A DNA stretch of 64,000 nucleotides from an uncultured Gammaproteobacteria bacterium. Its GTDB lineage: Bacteria; Pseudomonadota; Gammaproteobacteria; Steroidobacterales; UBA11654. Below are positions 8,035-16,757 of the stretch, one piece after another. The notes under the pieces are model-generated. The model saw only the letters and a list, made by a program, of their open reading frames with translations, was not told the origin of the DNA and ran no database searches. The stretch is taken from NCBI GenBank assembly GCA_902595845.1, contig CACJRN010000006.1, forward strand, positions 1 to 64,000, in the 5' to 3' direction. Position 1 is the first letter of the stretch; each line of letters opens with the position of its first letter. A program made the translations under genes and the position numbers.

Positions 8035-9522
8035 ATGACACCAAAGATCGTAACCAGCTTCATAGGGGGGGAATGGGTAGAGCCCAATGAGAGCTCACAC
8101 AAAATAAAAATAATTCATCCGGCAGATGAACAACATATCTCAACCCTTTATGAGGCAGACACCAATGAAGTGAGCAATGCTGCAGAGACAGCAAAAAAAA
8201 CATTTGATAGTGGCGTGTGGTCAAATGCGAGTGTCGACGATAGAAAAAGCGTTTTGTTGGCAATCAAAGATCTCATTATTGAGAACAAAGAGGAGATCGC
8301 AGAACAAGAGGTAATGAATACAGGTGCGCCAATAGCACAAGCCTATGGCAGACAAATACCTAGAAGTGCGATGAACTTCGAATTTTTTGCCGAATTTATT
8401 TCTCAAGCCTCAAGCCCCGTCTTTGATCAAAACCCAGATTATATTACCTATGTCAGAAGAGAGCCGATTGGTGTTGCTGGCTTAATCGCTCCATGGAATG
8501 CACCGATGGCATTAGCAACAATGAAAATTGCAGGAGCAATTGCTTTTGGGAATAGCTGCATATTAAAACCATCTGAATTAACACCACTTGGATTTGTTCC
8601 ATTTATGAATTTACTCAAAAAAGCAGGCCTGCCAGACGGCGTGATAAACATGGTCAATGGAAGAGGGTCAGTAACAGGTACTGCGATCACACAAAATGAA
8701 AACATCGATGTAATCGCCTTTACTGGGGGGACTGAGACAGGAAGGGTCATAGGCGCAGAGTCGGGCAAAACACTTAAAAAAATTGTTACTGAACTGGGCG
8801 GTAAATCAGCAAACATTATATTTTCAGACGCAGATTTTGAACGAGCACTGGACGCAGCAATGGTTGCAATATTTTCAAATAACGGGCAACAATGCTTAGC
8901 TGGTTCCAGAATCCTTGTTGAAAAACCCATTGCAAAGGAGTTTAAAAAAAGGATGGTAGAAAGAGCGAGAAACTTGATTATCGGCGATCCTTTTGACTCA
9001 AAAACAGAGATTGGCCCCCTTATTTCAAAAGAGCAAATTGAGAAAGTCATGTCTTTTGCTCAAACAGCCGAAGAATCCGATGACACCAACATACTTTGTG
9101 GAGGAAAGCGATGTGAGTCCTTTCAAAAAGGTTATTATTTTGAACCCACCATTGTAGAAACGAAGAGCAATCAAAACACTGTATGCCAAGAAGAAATTTT
9201 TGGCCCTTTCGCGACCATTCTCGAGTTTGATGGCATTGATGAGGCAATAGAATTAGCCAATGACAGCGAGTTTGGTTTGGTGTCATATATATGGTCTACT
9301 GACATTAGGAAAATCATGCGAGCTCAAGCCGAAATAAGAGCGGGAGTGGTTTGGGTCAATACGCCCCTGATGAGAGAGCTCAGAGCACCATTTGGGGGGT
9401 ATAAAAACTCTGGAATTGGCAGAGATGGAGGCGAATGGAGCAGAAATTTATTCACGGAGGAAAAAACCGTATCCATTCCATTAAAAGACTTTCCAATTAC
9501 AAAGCTCGGGGAAAACGATTGA
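8035..9522 (+). CDS. NAD(P)-dependent aldehyde dehydrogenase
   Basis: Oxidises an aldehyde to the acid. The catalytic Cys287 is in NNGQQCLAGSR and the general-base Glu253 in ELGGKSANI. The cofactor site includes PWNAP and KPSELTP, and the C-terminal FGGYKNSGIGRDGG is typical. 495 aa is full length. Overall flavour is of the betaine-aldehyde / 5-carboxymethyl-2-hydroxymuconate-semialdehyde group, but specificity cannot be read from sequence. In this operon the obvious source of aldehyde is the phospho-lyase at 14672, which releases an aldehyde from a phosphorylated amino alcohol. The following gene probably starts at the TTG overlapping its TGA. Confidence 0.93.
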   Translation: MTPKIVTSFIGGEWVEPNESSHKIKIIHPADEQHISTLYEADTNEVSNAAETAKKTFDSGVWSNASVDDRKSVLLAIKDLIIENKEEIAEQEVMNTGAPIAQAYGRQIPRSAMNFEFFAEFISQASSPVFDQNPDYITYVRREPIGVAGLIAPWNAPMALATMKIAGAIAFGNSCILKPSELTPLGFVPFMNLLKKAGLPDGVINMVNGRGSVTGTAITQNENIDVIAFTGGTETGRVIGAESGKTLKKIVTELGGKSANIIFSDADFERALDAAMVAIFSNNGQQCLAGSRILVEKPIAKEFKKRMVERARNLIIGDPFDSKTEIGPLISKEQIEKVMSFAQTAEESDDTNILCGGKRCESFQKGYYFEPTIVETKSNQNTVCQEEIFGPFATILEFDGIDEAIELANDSEFGLVSYIWSTDIRKIMRAQAEIRAGVVWVNTPLMRELRAPFGGYKNSGIGRDGGEWSRNLFTEEKTVSIPLKDFPITKLGEND

Positions 9523-10472
9523 AGAACTACAAAATAAGTCCTTTTCATACAGCGTTTATAATCAGTATCGCTTTTTTATTCGGATATATTTCTCTCGCAT
9601 CAATGGGCTATATGCTATCTATTGAGCCAGGCCTCTCCATCGGGGGCATTTCAAGATGGTGTGAAAGAATAGTGGATGGAATATTCAGAGAGCCTGCGAA
9701 CGCGCTCAGCAACCTTGGATTCATGGTTTCTGGCTTGCTCATGTTTAAAGTCTTGTCTGATGAGAAAACAAGGGATAACCAAAGGTTTTACGGGGTGAAC
9801 AAAACATCAGGAATTTTTGCCGCGGCGGTTATTTATTTGGGGCCAGGATCAATGCTGATGCATGGTACACACACCGAGTGGGGCCAGTGGGCAGACAACC
9901 TTAGTATGGTGATGTTTATTGTTTTTCCTTGGATCTATAATCTCAAATGCATGGGCGGCTGGAGCGATAAAGGCTTCGTACAGGTTTATGTCTTGGTGGT
10001 GATTGCCTATGCGGTCACCCGATGGATTTTTGGTGACGGCCTTGGTATCGGACTAGACCTTTTTGGCCTTTCAATTGGGCTTTGGGTTATCTCTGAGTCT
10101 TTGCACAGGTTTTGGTCGCCAACATTTAGATGGGCATCAGGGTTCGTGGGCTTTATCGTTGCAGCCGCTTTTGGAATAATGCCAACGGAGATCCTTCAGG
10201 ATCCAGAGACATATTGGTGGACCATTCTTTTTTGGGTCCCAGCAATTTTTTCAAAACAAGCCCCAGACACCGAAAGAACATATAACCCATGGTTTTATCT
10301 AGGTGTTGTGACCTATATTACAGCTTTTACAATATGGCTCAATCAGTGGTCAGACCTATTATGCTACCCTGATTCATGGTTCCAGCCACATGCAGCTTGG
10401 CACTTGCTTTCAGCGCTCTCAACATGGTTCTTTTTTGTGTTTTTTAGAACAGAAAAAATTATCAAAGCATGA
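9519..10472 (+). CDS. Ceramidase-like (CREST superfamily) membrane hydrolase
   Basis: Polytopic membrane protein, about 317 aa and seven predicted helices, matching alkaline ceramidases of the CREST superfamily (zinc-dependent intramembrane amide hydrolases). Three diagnostic stretches are present: REPANALSNLGFM near the N-terminus, GPGSMLMHGTHTEWGQWADN (Ser, His, Asp) in the middle, and PHAAWHLLSAL (two His) near the C-terminus. The likely start is TTG 9519, overlapping the upstream TGA just as other genes of the operon overlap; the first in-frame ATG, around 9603, would cut into the first helix. It could cleave an N-acyl amino alcohol and release the head group for the kinase and phospho-lyase downstream (inference). 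Confidence 0.78.
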   Translation: MKNYKISPFHTAFIISIAFLFGYISLASMGYMLSIEPGLSIGGISRWCERIVDGIFREPANALSNLGFMVSGLLMFKVLSDEKTRDNQRFYGVNKTSGIFAAAVIYLGPGSMLMHGTHTEWGQWADNLSMVMFIVFPWIYNLKCMGGWSDKGFVQVYVLVVIAYAVTRWIFGDGLGIGLDLFGLSIGLWVISESLHRFWSPTFRWASGFVGFIVAAAFGIMPTEILQDPETYWWTILFWVPAIFSKQAPDTERTYNPWFYLGVVTYITAFTIWLNQWSDLLCYPDSWFQPHAAWHLLSALSTWFFFVFFRTEKIIKA

Positions 10473-10481
10473 ATTGCTGAT

Positions 10482-11750
10482 ATGCCAAGACTCTTTCTAG
10501 CCCCTGTATTCGCAGTCGCCGCACTTCTTACAATGTCTTCAGAGGCTAAACAGGAGCCGTCGCCAGCTGATTATGCAAGAGCACAAATCGAAAACCTTCC
10601 AGAAGACGACATTTGGTGGACTAAAAATGGTGAAACCATGCTATGGAGCTTTAAAAATCTACATACAATTTTTCCAACAGTAACGTTGCACCGCAAAGGA
10701 GCGGTTAAAGAGCTTGAGACATCGATAGATGAAGATATAGGCTCAATATATATCCCTACGAATGCCGGCAATATGCAGCTAAATAGTTTTTTGGACAGCG
10801 ATGAGTCAACCGCGATTTCTGTTCTCATACTTCATAAGGGTAAGATCGTTTTTGAGCGCTATCCAAGAATGAAGCCCCATGAGAAGCCAGTGCATTGGTC
10901 TGTTACTAAAGTCTTGGTTTCTTCCTTGGTGTCAATTCTTGAATCCGAAGAAAAAGTGAATGTGGAGCACACAATAGAGCGTTATATTCCAGAGCTTTCT
11001 GGATCAGACTTTAAGGGCGTTAAAATTAAAAACATACTGGATATGGCAACCGGACTGAAATGTCCTGAAGAGTATGTTGATAAGTCAGCCTGTTACTACG
11101 TTTATTCATCGGCCATAGGTGACGGATATTGGAATGAGCGCTCACCAAATAATCCATATGAATATGTCTCTAAACTTAAGGTTGGAAAATATGTTGAGCA
11201 GGGAAAAGAATACGATTATTCAGGAATAAATACTTTTGTATTGGGGTGGCTTGTCGAGAGAGTAACAGGCCTTCAGTTACATGAGGCAGCGAGCGAAATG
11301 ATATGGTCTAAGATTGGTGCTGAAGCAGATGCATCCTTCTTTGCCCCCAGATATGGCGTGCCGGTTATTCATGGCGGTCTTTTGGCAAGACCAAGAGACT
11401 TGGCAAGGTTTGGGCTTTTATTCACCCCAAGCCACAATGTTGTCAGCGAACTTCCTATAATAACCGAGAAGCATATTAGGAGGCTTCTATATCAAGGCAG
11501 GCCAGAGCTATTAGCGAACCAAAAAAACCTACCTGAAGGCGCCAAGCATAACGCGTATCAATGGGATTTTGTTTTTGAGGATGGAACGCTATATAAAGGA
11601 GGTTGGGCGGGACAAGGAATAATGGTTAATCCTGTTCACGACTATGTGTTTGTTTGGAATAGTTATTTTAAGGATAAAGACGAGAGCGAGACAAAATTAA
11701 CACCTATAATGTTTCAAGTAGCAAAGAGCTTAATCAGAGAAAATAAGTGA
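10482..11750 (+). CDS. Serine hydrolase, class C beta-lactamase / 6-aminohexanoate-dimer hydrolase fold
   Basis: Secreted or lipid-associated serine hydrolase of 422 aa. An N-terminal hydrophobic segment ending near SSEAK looks like a signal peptide. The SxxK catalytic motif is S140-V-T-K143 (HWSVTKVLVSS), the second-motif Tyr is in YDYSGINT, and GGWAGQGI near the C-terminus matches the third motif. The closest type is the beta-lactamase-related esterase and amidase group, such as 6-aminohexanoate-dimer hydrolase, rather than a true antibiotic-resistance enzyme. It may hydrolyse an ester or amide in the periplasm before uptake. Its TGA overlaps the GTG of the next gene. Confidence 0.85.
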   Translation: MPRLFLAPVFAVAALLTMSSEAKQEPSPADYARAQIENLPEDDIWWTKNGETMLWSFKNLHTIFPTVTLHRKGAVKELETSIDEDIGSIYIPTNAGNMQLNSFLDSDESTAISVLILHKGKIVFERYPRMKPHEKPVHWSVTKVLVSSLVSILESEEKVNVEHTIERYIPELSGSDFKGVKIKNILDMATGLKCPEEYVDKSACYYVYSSAIGDGYWNERSPNNPYEYVSKLKVGKYVEQGKEYDYSGINTFVLGWLVERVTGLQLHEAASEMIWSKIGAEADASFFAPRYGVPVIHGGLLARPRDLARFGLLFTPSHNVVSELPIITEKHIRRLLYQGRPELLANQKNLPEGAKHNAYQWDFVFEDGTLYKGGWAGQGIMVNPVHDYVFVWNSYFKDKDESETKLTPIMFQVAKSLIRENK

Positions 11751-12775
11751 CAGAAAAATACTCAATCTATGGCAATGATCTCTCACCTTATTCTGTAAAG
11801 ATAAGGTCATATTTTAGGTACAAAGACATTGAGCACGAGTGGATAGAAAGAAACCTAAAAACTCAAAAAACATTCAATAAGCTCGCAAAAATTCAAATCA
11901 TTCCTTTGATTCTGTGCCCAGATGGTGAGGTCCTCCAAGACTCAACACCAATTATTCTAAAAATGGAAAAAAAGTTCATAAAAAACCCAGTTGTTCCAGA
12001 AGAGCCTGTCCTGTCTCTTTTATCAAGATTGCTAGAAGAGTATGCAGATGAGTGGGCCGTCAAACACATGTGCCATTATCGGTGGCATTATGAAGAGAAT
12101 CTGGATGCCGCCGGCAAAAGGTTTGCAAAACTTTATGTCCCACAAACAATCCAACAAATCGCTTGGCTTAGAACATTTTTCTTAAATAAAGCAACCAATG
12201 CTTTTAAGGCCAGGATGTCAAAAAGGCTCTGGGTTGTTGGGTCAAATGAAATAACCAAAATACCAATAGAGGAGTCATTCAAAAACCTAATAGAGCTTCT
12301 CGATAAGCACTTAGAGGCAAGACCATACATATTTGGAAGCAAACCCTCTATTGCAGATTTTGCTTTGTGGGGCCATATTTATAATGCCAACAATGATGTC
12401 ACTGCACGCAAGCTTATTCAGAAGCATGTGCCCAAATTGAATAACTGGATTGAGAGGATGGAGGACCCAAAAGAAATGGGCGATTTTGAAACATGGCATG
12501 ACTTAAAGCCAACGCTTTTACCTTTGATAAAGGAAGAAGTTGCAGAAACTTTTTTGCCCTGGGTTATAGCAAACAATAAGGCAGTTAAAAACAATAAAGA
12601 CAAGGTTTCAATAACCTTAAAAGGAAGACCTTTTGAGCATAAAGTAACTTCTGTGCAGAAGTTTCATGCAAAATCGTTCAGTTTGCTCATGGAGCACTAT
12701 AAATCAATTTCTCGTGATCAGGAGTTGGAGGAAATGCTTGTTGAAACAGGCGTTAAGGAGCATCTGGATGCATAG
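11747..12775 (+). CDS. Glutathione S-transferase-fold protein
   Basis: 342 aa. An N-terminal thioredoxin-like domain (SIYGNDLSPYSVKIRSYF, then PLILCPDGEVLQDSTPI with the cis-Pro and glutathione-contacting Asp-Ser) is followed by an all-helical GST C-terminal domain ending around PYIFGSKPSIADFALWG. An extra tail of roughly 100 residues follows. It could conjugate glutathione or act as a lyase or isomerase on an intermediate. The start is GTG 11747, overlapping the TGA of the hydrolase gene (GTGA). The tail is longer than in ordinary GSTs and I cannot place it. Confidence 0.82.
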   Translation: MTEKYSIYGNDLSPYSVKIRSYFRYKDIEHEWIERNLKTQKTFNKLAKIQIIPLILCPDGEVLQDSTPIILKMEKKFIKNPVVPEEPVLSLLSRLLEEYADEWAVKHMCHYRWHYEENLDAAGKRFAKLYVPQTIQQIAWLRTFFLNKATNAFKARMSKRLWVVGSNEITKIPIEESFKNLIELLDKHLEARPYIFGSKPSIADFALWGHIYNANNDVTARKLIQKHVPKLNNWIERMEDPKEMGDFETWHDLKPTLLPLIKEEVAETFLPWVIANNKAVKNNKDKVSITLKGRPFEHKVTSVQKFHAKSFSLLMEHYKSISRDQELEEMLVETGVKEHLDA

Positions 12776-13613
12776 TCTGGAGGTCTATCAGTCTCTCTGG
12801 GGGATGGAGCAAAGACACCCGACAAAACAAGAGCCCTCAGATGAACAGAACTTTCAAAAAATAAAAGGCGGGGGCTTTGCTGGAGCAACGATCGACTTAG
12901 CGGCCCATGAGATTAAAGAGTTCCAGAAAAAAAAGCATTATTTTGTTGAGAATAATTTGGGATGCATGGTCAATGCTTTTCCTTATTCTAAAGAAGATCT
13001 TTTGCCGCTCTTGAGACTTGCCAAAGAGTTTGACGCATGCTTTGTAAACATTATTGGCGGTGTTATGCCAATTGATTATAAAGACGCAATACCATTGGTT
13101 TATGACTGGATGGAGGAAGCTGACAAAGAGGGGGTTCAGATATTATTTGAGACCCATAGAGACAGTTTATTGAATGATCTTTATTACACGCTTCAACTAA
13201 TCGAAGAAGTTCCTGAAATGAGGTTAACAGCAGATTTGTCACACTTCGTGGTGGACAGAGAGATGTGGACGCCGATAAACAATAGAGATCAGAAGCATAT
13301 AGAAAGAATACTCAATCGATCAGACTGTTTTCAGGGCAGGGTTGCATCAAGAGGGCAAATACAGGTTCAGATAGACTTTCCACAACATAAAGAATGGGTA
13401 TCTATTTTCAAAGGTTGGTGGAAGTACGGCCTAGAGCAATGGCAAAAAAGACAAACAGAAGATTCAACAGTGAGATTTCTATGTGAGTTGGGACCACCAA
13501 CAAGTTATGCAATAACAGATGCAGCTCAGTTAGAATTATCAGATCGATGGGAAGAAGCATTGACAATAAAAAAATGGATAGAAGACATGTGGCAAGAAAT
13601 AGAGAAAGCATGA
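12768..13613 (+). CDS. Sugar-phosphate isomerase/epimerase-like TIM-barrel protein
   Basis: 281 aa xylose-isomerase-like TIM barrel (AP-endonuclease-2 family). Metal-ligand-type residues stand in strand-end motifs such as ILFETHRDS (Glu, His) and LTADLSHFVV (Asp, His), and CELGPP near the C-terminus supplies another Glu. These enzymes isomerise, epimerise or dehydrate sugars and polyols with a divalent metal. I chose ATG 12768, which overlaps the upstream stop by 8 nt; longer in-frame upstream codons read only non-homologous sequence inside the previous gene. Substrate unknown. Confidence 0.78.
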   Translation: MHSLEVYQSLWGMEQRHPTKQEPSDEQNFQKIKGGGFAGATIDLAAHEIKEFQKKKHYFVENNLGCMVNAFPYSKEDLLPLLRLAKEFDACFVNIIGGVMPIDYKDAIPLVYDWMEEADKEGVQILFETHRDSLLNDLYYTLQLIEEVPEMRLTADLSHFVVDREMWTPINNRDQKHIERILNRSDCFQGRVASRGQIQVQIDFPQHKEWVSIFKGWWKYGLEQWQKRQTEDSTVRFLCELGPPTSYAITDAAQLELSDRWEEALTIKKWIEDMWQEIEKA

Positions 13614-14662
13614 ACAGTAATTTTTCTTTTCCAGTGCTCGAGCACCCAGCACCAAATTGTGACAACAAGAATGCCCTTGATTTAGCGAAGGACTGGATGC
13701 AGCTGGATCAAAATTCAATTGTTACACCCTTGGTGAGTGAAAGAGATCGCAACTTCCTTATCTCATCAAACCAAGAAAAAGCAATTCTGAAAATTTCAAA
13801 CCATAAAGAGGAAAGGGGCGTCCTGGAGTTTCAGACTGAGGCACTCCTTCACCTCCAAAAAACAACAAGCCTAAATTTACCAAGGGCAAAAAAGAACATT
13901 GACGGCGAATACCTTGTTACAAAGAATGTGGGCGGCGAAGACTGTTTTGTGAGAATGGTCACTTATTTAGAGGGCATCCCTTTGGATGATATCAGAGCAG
14001 TGATTATAGACCCAAAAATGCTGCACCTATCCATGGGTAATTTTTTGGCAAAGCTGGGCAACGGGCTAGATGGATTTTCACACCCTAACCAAAATCATCC
14101 GCTCCTTTGGGATGTTGGTAAAACTGAAAGCCTTTTTGATGTTTTGGGCGGTATACAAGATGAGCAGAAAAGAAAAATGGCTGAACTTGCATTGTTCTTC
14201 TATCAAAACAATACAAAAGAGCTTTTATCAGAACAAAGAAAACAAATCATTCACAATGACATGAACCCGGACAATGTTTTGGTTTCCAAGGAAGACCCAA
14301 GCTCTGTGGTCGGAATGATAGATTTTGGTGATATGCTCCACGCACCCCTGATCAATGACTTAGCTGTAGCTTGTGCATATGAAACAATAAGGGTTGAATC
14401 GCTTTATAGCGGCTCAAAAGACCTCTTGCTTGGCTACCACAGTGAAAATAACCTTTTAGAAAGTGAGGCTATGCTATTGCCGATGTTGGCATACAACAGA
14501 ATTGCAATGTCTCTAATCATATCCGAGTGGAGAGCAAGCAAACACCCAGAAAACAGAGAATACATTCTTGGAAACATTAACCACACGTGGTCCATTTTTA
14601 AAGAAATAAATGAAGAAGAAATTAAAAAAACCGGGACCCAGCTTGTCGACCTTCTGGTCTGA
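13610..14662 (+). CDS. Hydroxylysine/ethanolamine kinase-like phosphotransferase (APH fold)
   Basis: Aminoglycoside-phosphotransferase/choline-kinase-fold protein of 350 aa. The catalytic loop is IIHNDMNPDNVLV (His215, Asp217, Asn222) and the metal-binding GMIDFGDML follows. The segment VRMVTYLEGIPLDDI, then LGNGLDGFSHP and WDV, resembles animal 5-hydroxylysine kinase (HYKK/AGPHD1) more than antibiotic kinases. It likely phosphorylates an amino alcohol, either 5-hydroxylysine or an ethanolamine-type compound. The next gene encodes the phospho-lyase that in animals consumes exactly such products. ATG 13610 overlaps the upstream stop (ATGA). Confidence 0.82.
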   Translation: MNSNFSFPVLEHPAPNCDNKNALDLAKDWMQLDQNSIVTPLVSERDRNFLISSNQEKAILKISNHKEERGVLEFQTEALLHLQKTTSLNLPRAKKNIDGEYLVTKNVGGEDCFVRMVTYLEGIPLDDIRAVIIDPKMLHLSMGNFLAKLGNGLDGFSHPNQNHPLLWDVGKTESLFDVLGGIQDEQKRKMAELALFFYQNNTKELLSEQRKQIIHNDMNPDNVLVSKEDPSSVVGMIDFGDMLHAPLINDLAVACAYETIRVESLYSGSKDLLLGYHSENNLLESEAMLLPMLAYNRIAMSLIISEWRASKHPENREYILGNINHTWSIFKEINEEEIKKTGTQLVDLLV

Positions 14663-14671
14663 TTTGAAAAA

Positions 14672-15895
14672 ATGAGCATATTAAGCAGGAGAAAGAAGCA
14701 CCTTGGAAACGGCTCCAAATATTTTTATGAAAAACCGCTTCATATAATCAAAGGTGAAGATGTTTGGTTGATCGACGAGAAGGGCAAAAGGTTTTTAGAC
14801 GTTTATAACAATGTGGCTCATGTCGGTCACTCCAACCCCAGGGTGGTGAGTGCAATAACCGAACAAAGCAAAACGCTCAATACAAACACCAGATACCTTC
14901 ACGAAAAGATTATTTTATTGGCCGAGAGACTGGCAGCAACTATGGAGGAGGGTTTAGATGTGGCCTATTTCTGTTGTTCAGGCAGCGAAGCAAATGATTT
15001 GGCGGTTCAGCTCGCAAAGGCGCATACAAAACACCAAGGATGTATCGTTCTTTCAAACGCATACCATGGAAACACCACAGAGATTTTTCAACTAAGCCCA
15101 GAAGATTGCCCAAAAGAGCAGAGAAAAGATTGGATAAAAACAATCCCAGGACCCAGAGGTTTTATAGGAAACGAAAGCGCTTACATAAAAAAACTAAGGG
15201 AAGAGGCAGAAACCCTTGCCAGCAGCAGACATGGCGTTGCTTGCTTCATTGCTGACAGCGTTTTTAGTAGTGACGGGATTTATGAGATACCAAAGGGTTT
15301 TTTAAAAAAAATTTACCAAGAAATAAGAAGCTTTGGTGGGGTTGTTATTGCAGATGAGGTTCAGTCAGGTTTTGGTAGGCTTGGTGACCAAATGTGGGCT
15401 TATCAGGACGATGCAGTGGTTCCAGACATCGTAACCATGGGCAAACCAATGGGAAACGGCCACCCAGTATCGGCTTTACTTACACACAGAGAGCTCATTG
15501 AGTCCTTAGATCAGGCATACAATGGCAACTCTTACTTTAATACATTTGGAGGAAACCCTGTGTCAGCAGCAGCAGCGCTTTCAGTTTTAGATATTATCGA
15601 AGAAGACAGCCTCATAGATCAGGCCGGACAGGTTGGAGACTACTTGAAAAAACAACTTAGGAACACCTTGCAAAACAAGGAAAGCGTTGTCGAGATTAGG
15701 GGGAAAGGCTTGTTTTTAGGTATCGAGCTTGATGACCCATCAAAGACAGCAAAAACAATGGAAGAGATGATGCGTCAAGGTGTTTTAGTCGGCAAAACAG
15801 GACCAACAAATAGCGTGATAAAACTAAGGCCTTCAATGACATTTAAAAAAGAACACGCAGATTTGCTGGTAGAAAAACTAAACCAATGTTTGTGA
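14672..15895 (+). CDS. PLP-dependent phospho-lyase of the ETNPPL/PHYKPL group (class III aminotransferase fold)
   Basis: 407 aa fold-type I PLP enzyme. The PLP Lys is Lys258 in TMGKPMGNGHP, and IADEVQSGFGR holds the cofactor-contacting Asp. The N-terminal stretch RKKHLG, YNNVAHVGH, LNTNTRYLHEKI, CSGSEANDLA is very close to animal ethanolamine-phosphate phospho-lyase and 5-phosphohydroxylysine phospho-lyase. These eliminate phosphate and ammonia to leave an aldehyde, rather than transaminate. It sits 9 nt after the kinase-like gene, giving a complete kinase plus phospho-lyase module. Which substrate is used cannot be decided from sequence. Last gene of the operon. Confidence 0.85.
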   Translation: MSILSRRKKHLGNGSKYFYEKPLHIIKGEDVWLIDEKGKRFLDVYNNVAHVGHSNPRVVSAITEQSKTLNTNTRYLHEKIILLAERLAATMEEGLDVAYFCCSGSEANDLAVQLAKAHTKHQGCIVLSNAYHGNTTEIFQLSPEDCPKEQRKDWIKTIPGPRGFIGNESAYIKKLREEAETLASSRHGVACFIADSVFSSDGIYEIPKGFLKKIYQEIRSFGGVVIADEVQSGFGRLGDQMWAYQDDAVVPDIVTMGKPMGNGHPVSALLTHRELIESLDQAYNGNSYFNTFGGNPVSAAAALSVLDIIEEDSLIDQAGQVGDYLKKQLRNTLQNKESVVEIRGKGLFLGIELDDPSKTAKTMEEMMRQGVLVGKTGPTNSVIKLRPSMTFKKEHADLLVEKLNQCL

Positions 15896-15899
15896 ACAA

Positions 15900-16664
15900 T
15901 CAGCCAAGCTCTACAACCACCGGAGTGTGGTCTGAGGGTTTTTCAAGCCACCTTGGTTTTTCATCAATATAGCTTTTTTTACAAAGAGGTTTGAGCTCAT
16001 CCGAGACGAGTAACAAGTCGATTCTCAGACCAAGCTCCTTGGTGTATGCTGCAGTTCTATAATCCCACCAGCTATGAAACCCAGCGCCTTTCTCAAACAA
16101 TCGAAAACTATCATGAAAACCCATAGAAAGGATTTGTTTAAACATTGTTCGTTCTTGATCGCTACATAAAATTTTATCTCTCCATTTTTCAGGATCATGT
16201 ACATCTTCATCACAAGGAGCTATGTTGAAATCACCAAGCACAACCATCTTAGGATATTTTTTTAAATCGTCATTGAGCATTTTTTTTAAATGATCTAACC
16301 AATCAAGCTTGTAAGCAAACTTCTCAGAGCCAACGGCTTGTCCGTTTGGAACATATACGTTAACTACCCTAATGTCTTCATGTGTGGTCGATACCACCCT
16401 CGTTTGTGGGTCATCAAAACCTCTGATTCCTTTACTTGTCTTTGCCGACCCATTTTTTATTATGTTGGCGACACCGTTGTATGATTTTTGACCAAAGGCT
16501 TCAACAGAATAGGACAAAGCCTCAAAAGCATCATAAGGAAAAAGCTCATCCACAACTTTTGTCTCTTGCAGGGCGAGTACATCGGGTTGATTGTCTTCGA
16601 TCCACGCAACCACATGATCAATTCTTGCTCTGATGCCATTGACATTCCAGCTTGCAATCTTCAT
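15900..16664 (-). CDS. xthA: Exodeoxyribonuclease III
   Basis: AP endonuclease and 3'-5' exonuclease of base-excision repair. Starts MKIASWNVNGIRAR and carries the metal-binding Glu in LALQETK, the catalytic VLGDFNIAPCDEDVHDPE in the middle, and the C-terminal SDHTPVVVELG with the catalytic His. 254 aa is typical. It is convergent with the phospho-lyase gene 4 nt away, so no room exists for a separate terminator. A second, more Crc-like member of the family is at 55879. Confidence 0.95.
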   Translation of the reverse strand: MKIASWNVNGIRARIDHVVAWIEDNQPDVLALQETKVVDELFPYDAFEALSYSVEAFGQKSYNGVANIIKNGSAKTSKGIRGFDDPQTRVVSTTHEDIRVVNVYVPNGQAVGSEKFAYKLDWLDHLKKMLNDDLKKYPKMVVLGDFNIAPCDEDVHDPEKWRDKILCSDQERTMFKQILSMGFHDSFRLFEKGAGFHSWWDYRTAAYTKELGLRIDLLLVSDELKPLCKKSYIDEKPRWLEKPSDHTPVVVELG

Positions 16665-16757
16665 AAAAATGAATGTAAACCATTTGTATGTGAATGTAAT
16701 GAAATTTTATTAAAAAACATCTATATTTGTTTGATAAAAACCCAAACAAATAAAAGC

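Noticed and set aside
8448-9050. 200-codon open frame on the - strand
   Set aside because: Lies antisense to the well-supported aldehyde dehydrogenase; composition is Ser/Pro-rich shadow sequence with no recognisable motif.
10482-11750. Antibiotic-resistance beta-lactamase
   Set aside because: Motifs and operon context fit the broader serine hydrolase/esterase group; nothing indicates beta-lactam resistance.
13610-14662. Aminoglycoside resistance kinase
   Set aside because: The fold is shared, but sequence details and the neighbouring phospho-lyase fit hydroxylysine/ethanolamine-type kinases better.
16488-16757. Longer version of the glutaredoxin gene beginning at 16488
   Set aside because: The upstream 90 codons are antisense to xthA and unlike glutaredoxin; ATG 16758 fits the family start.
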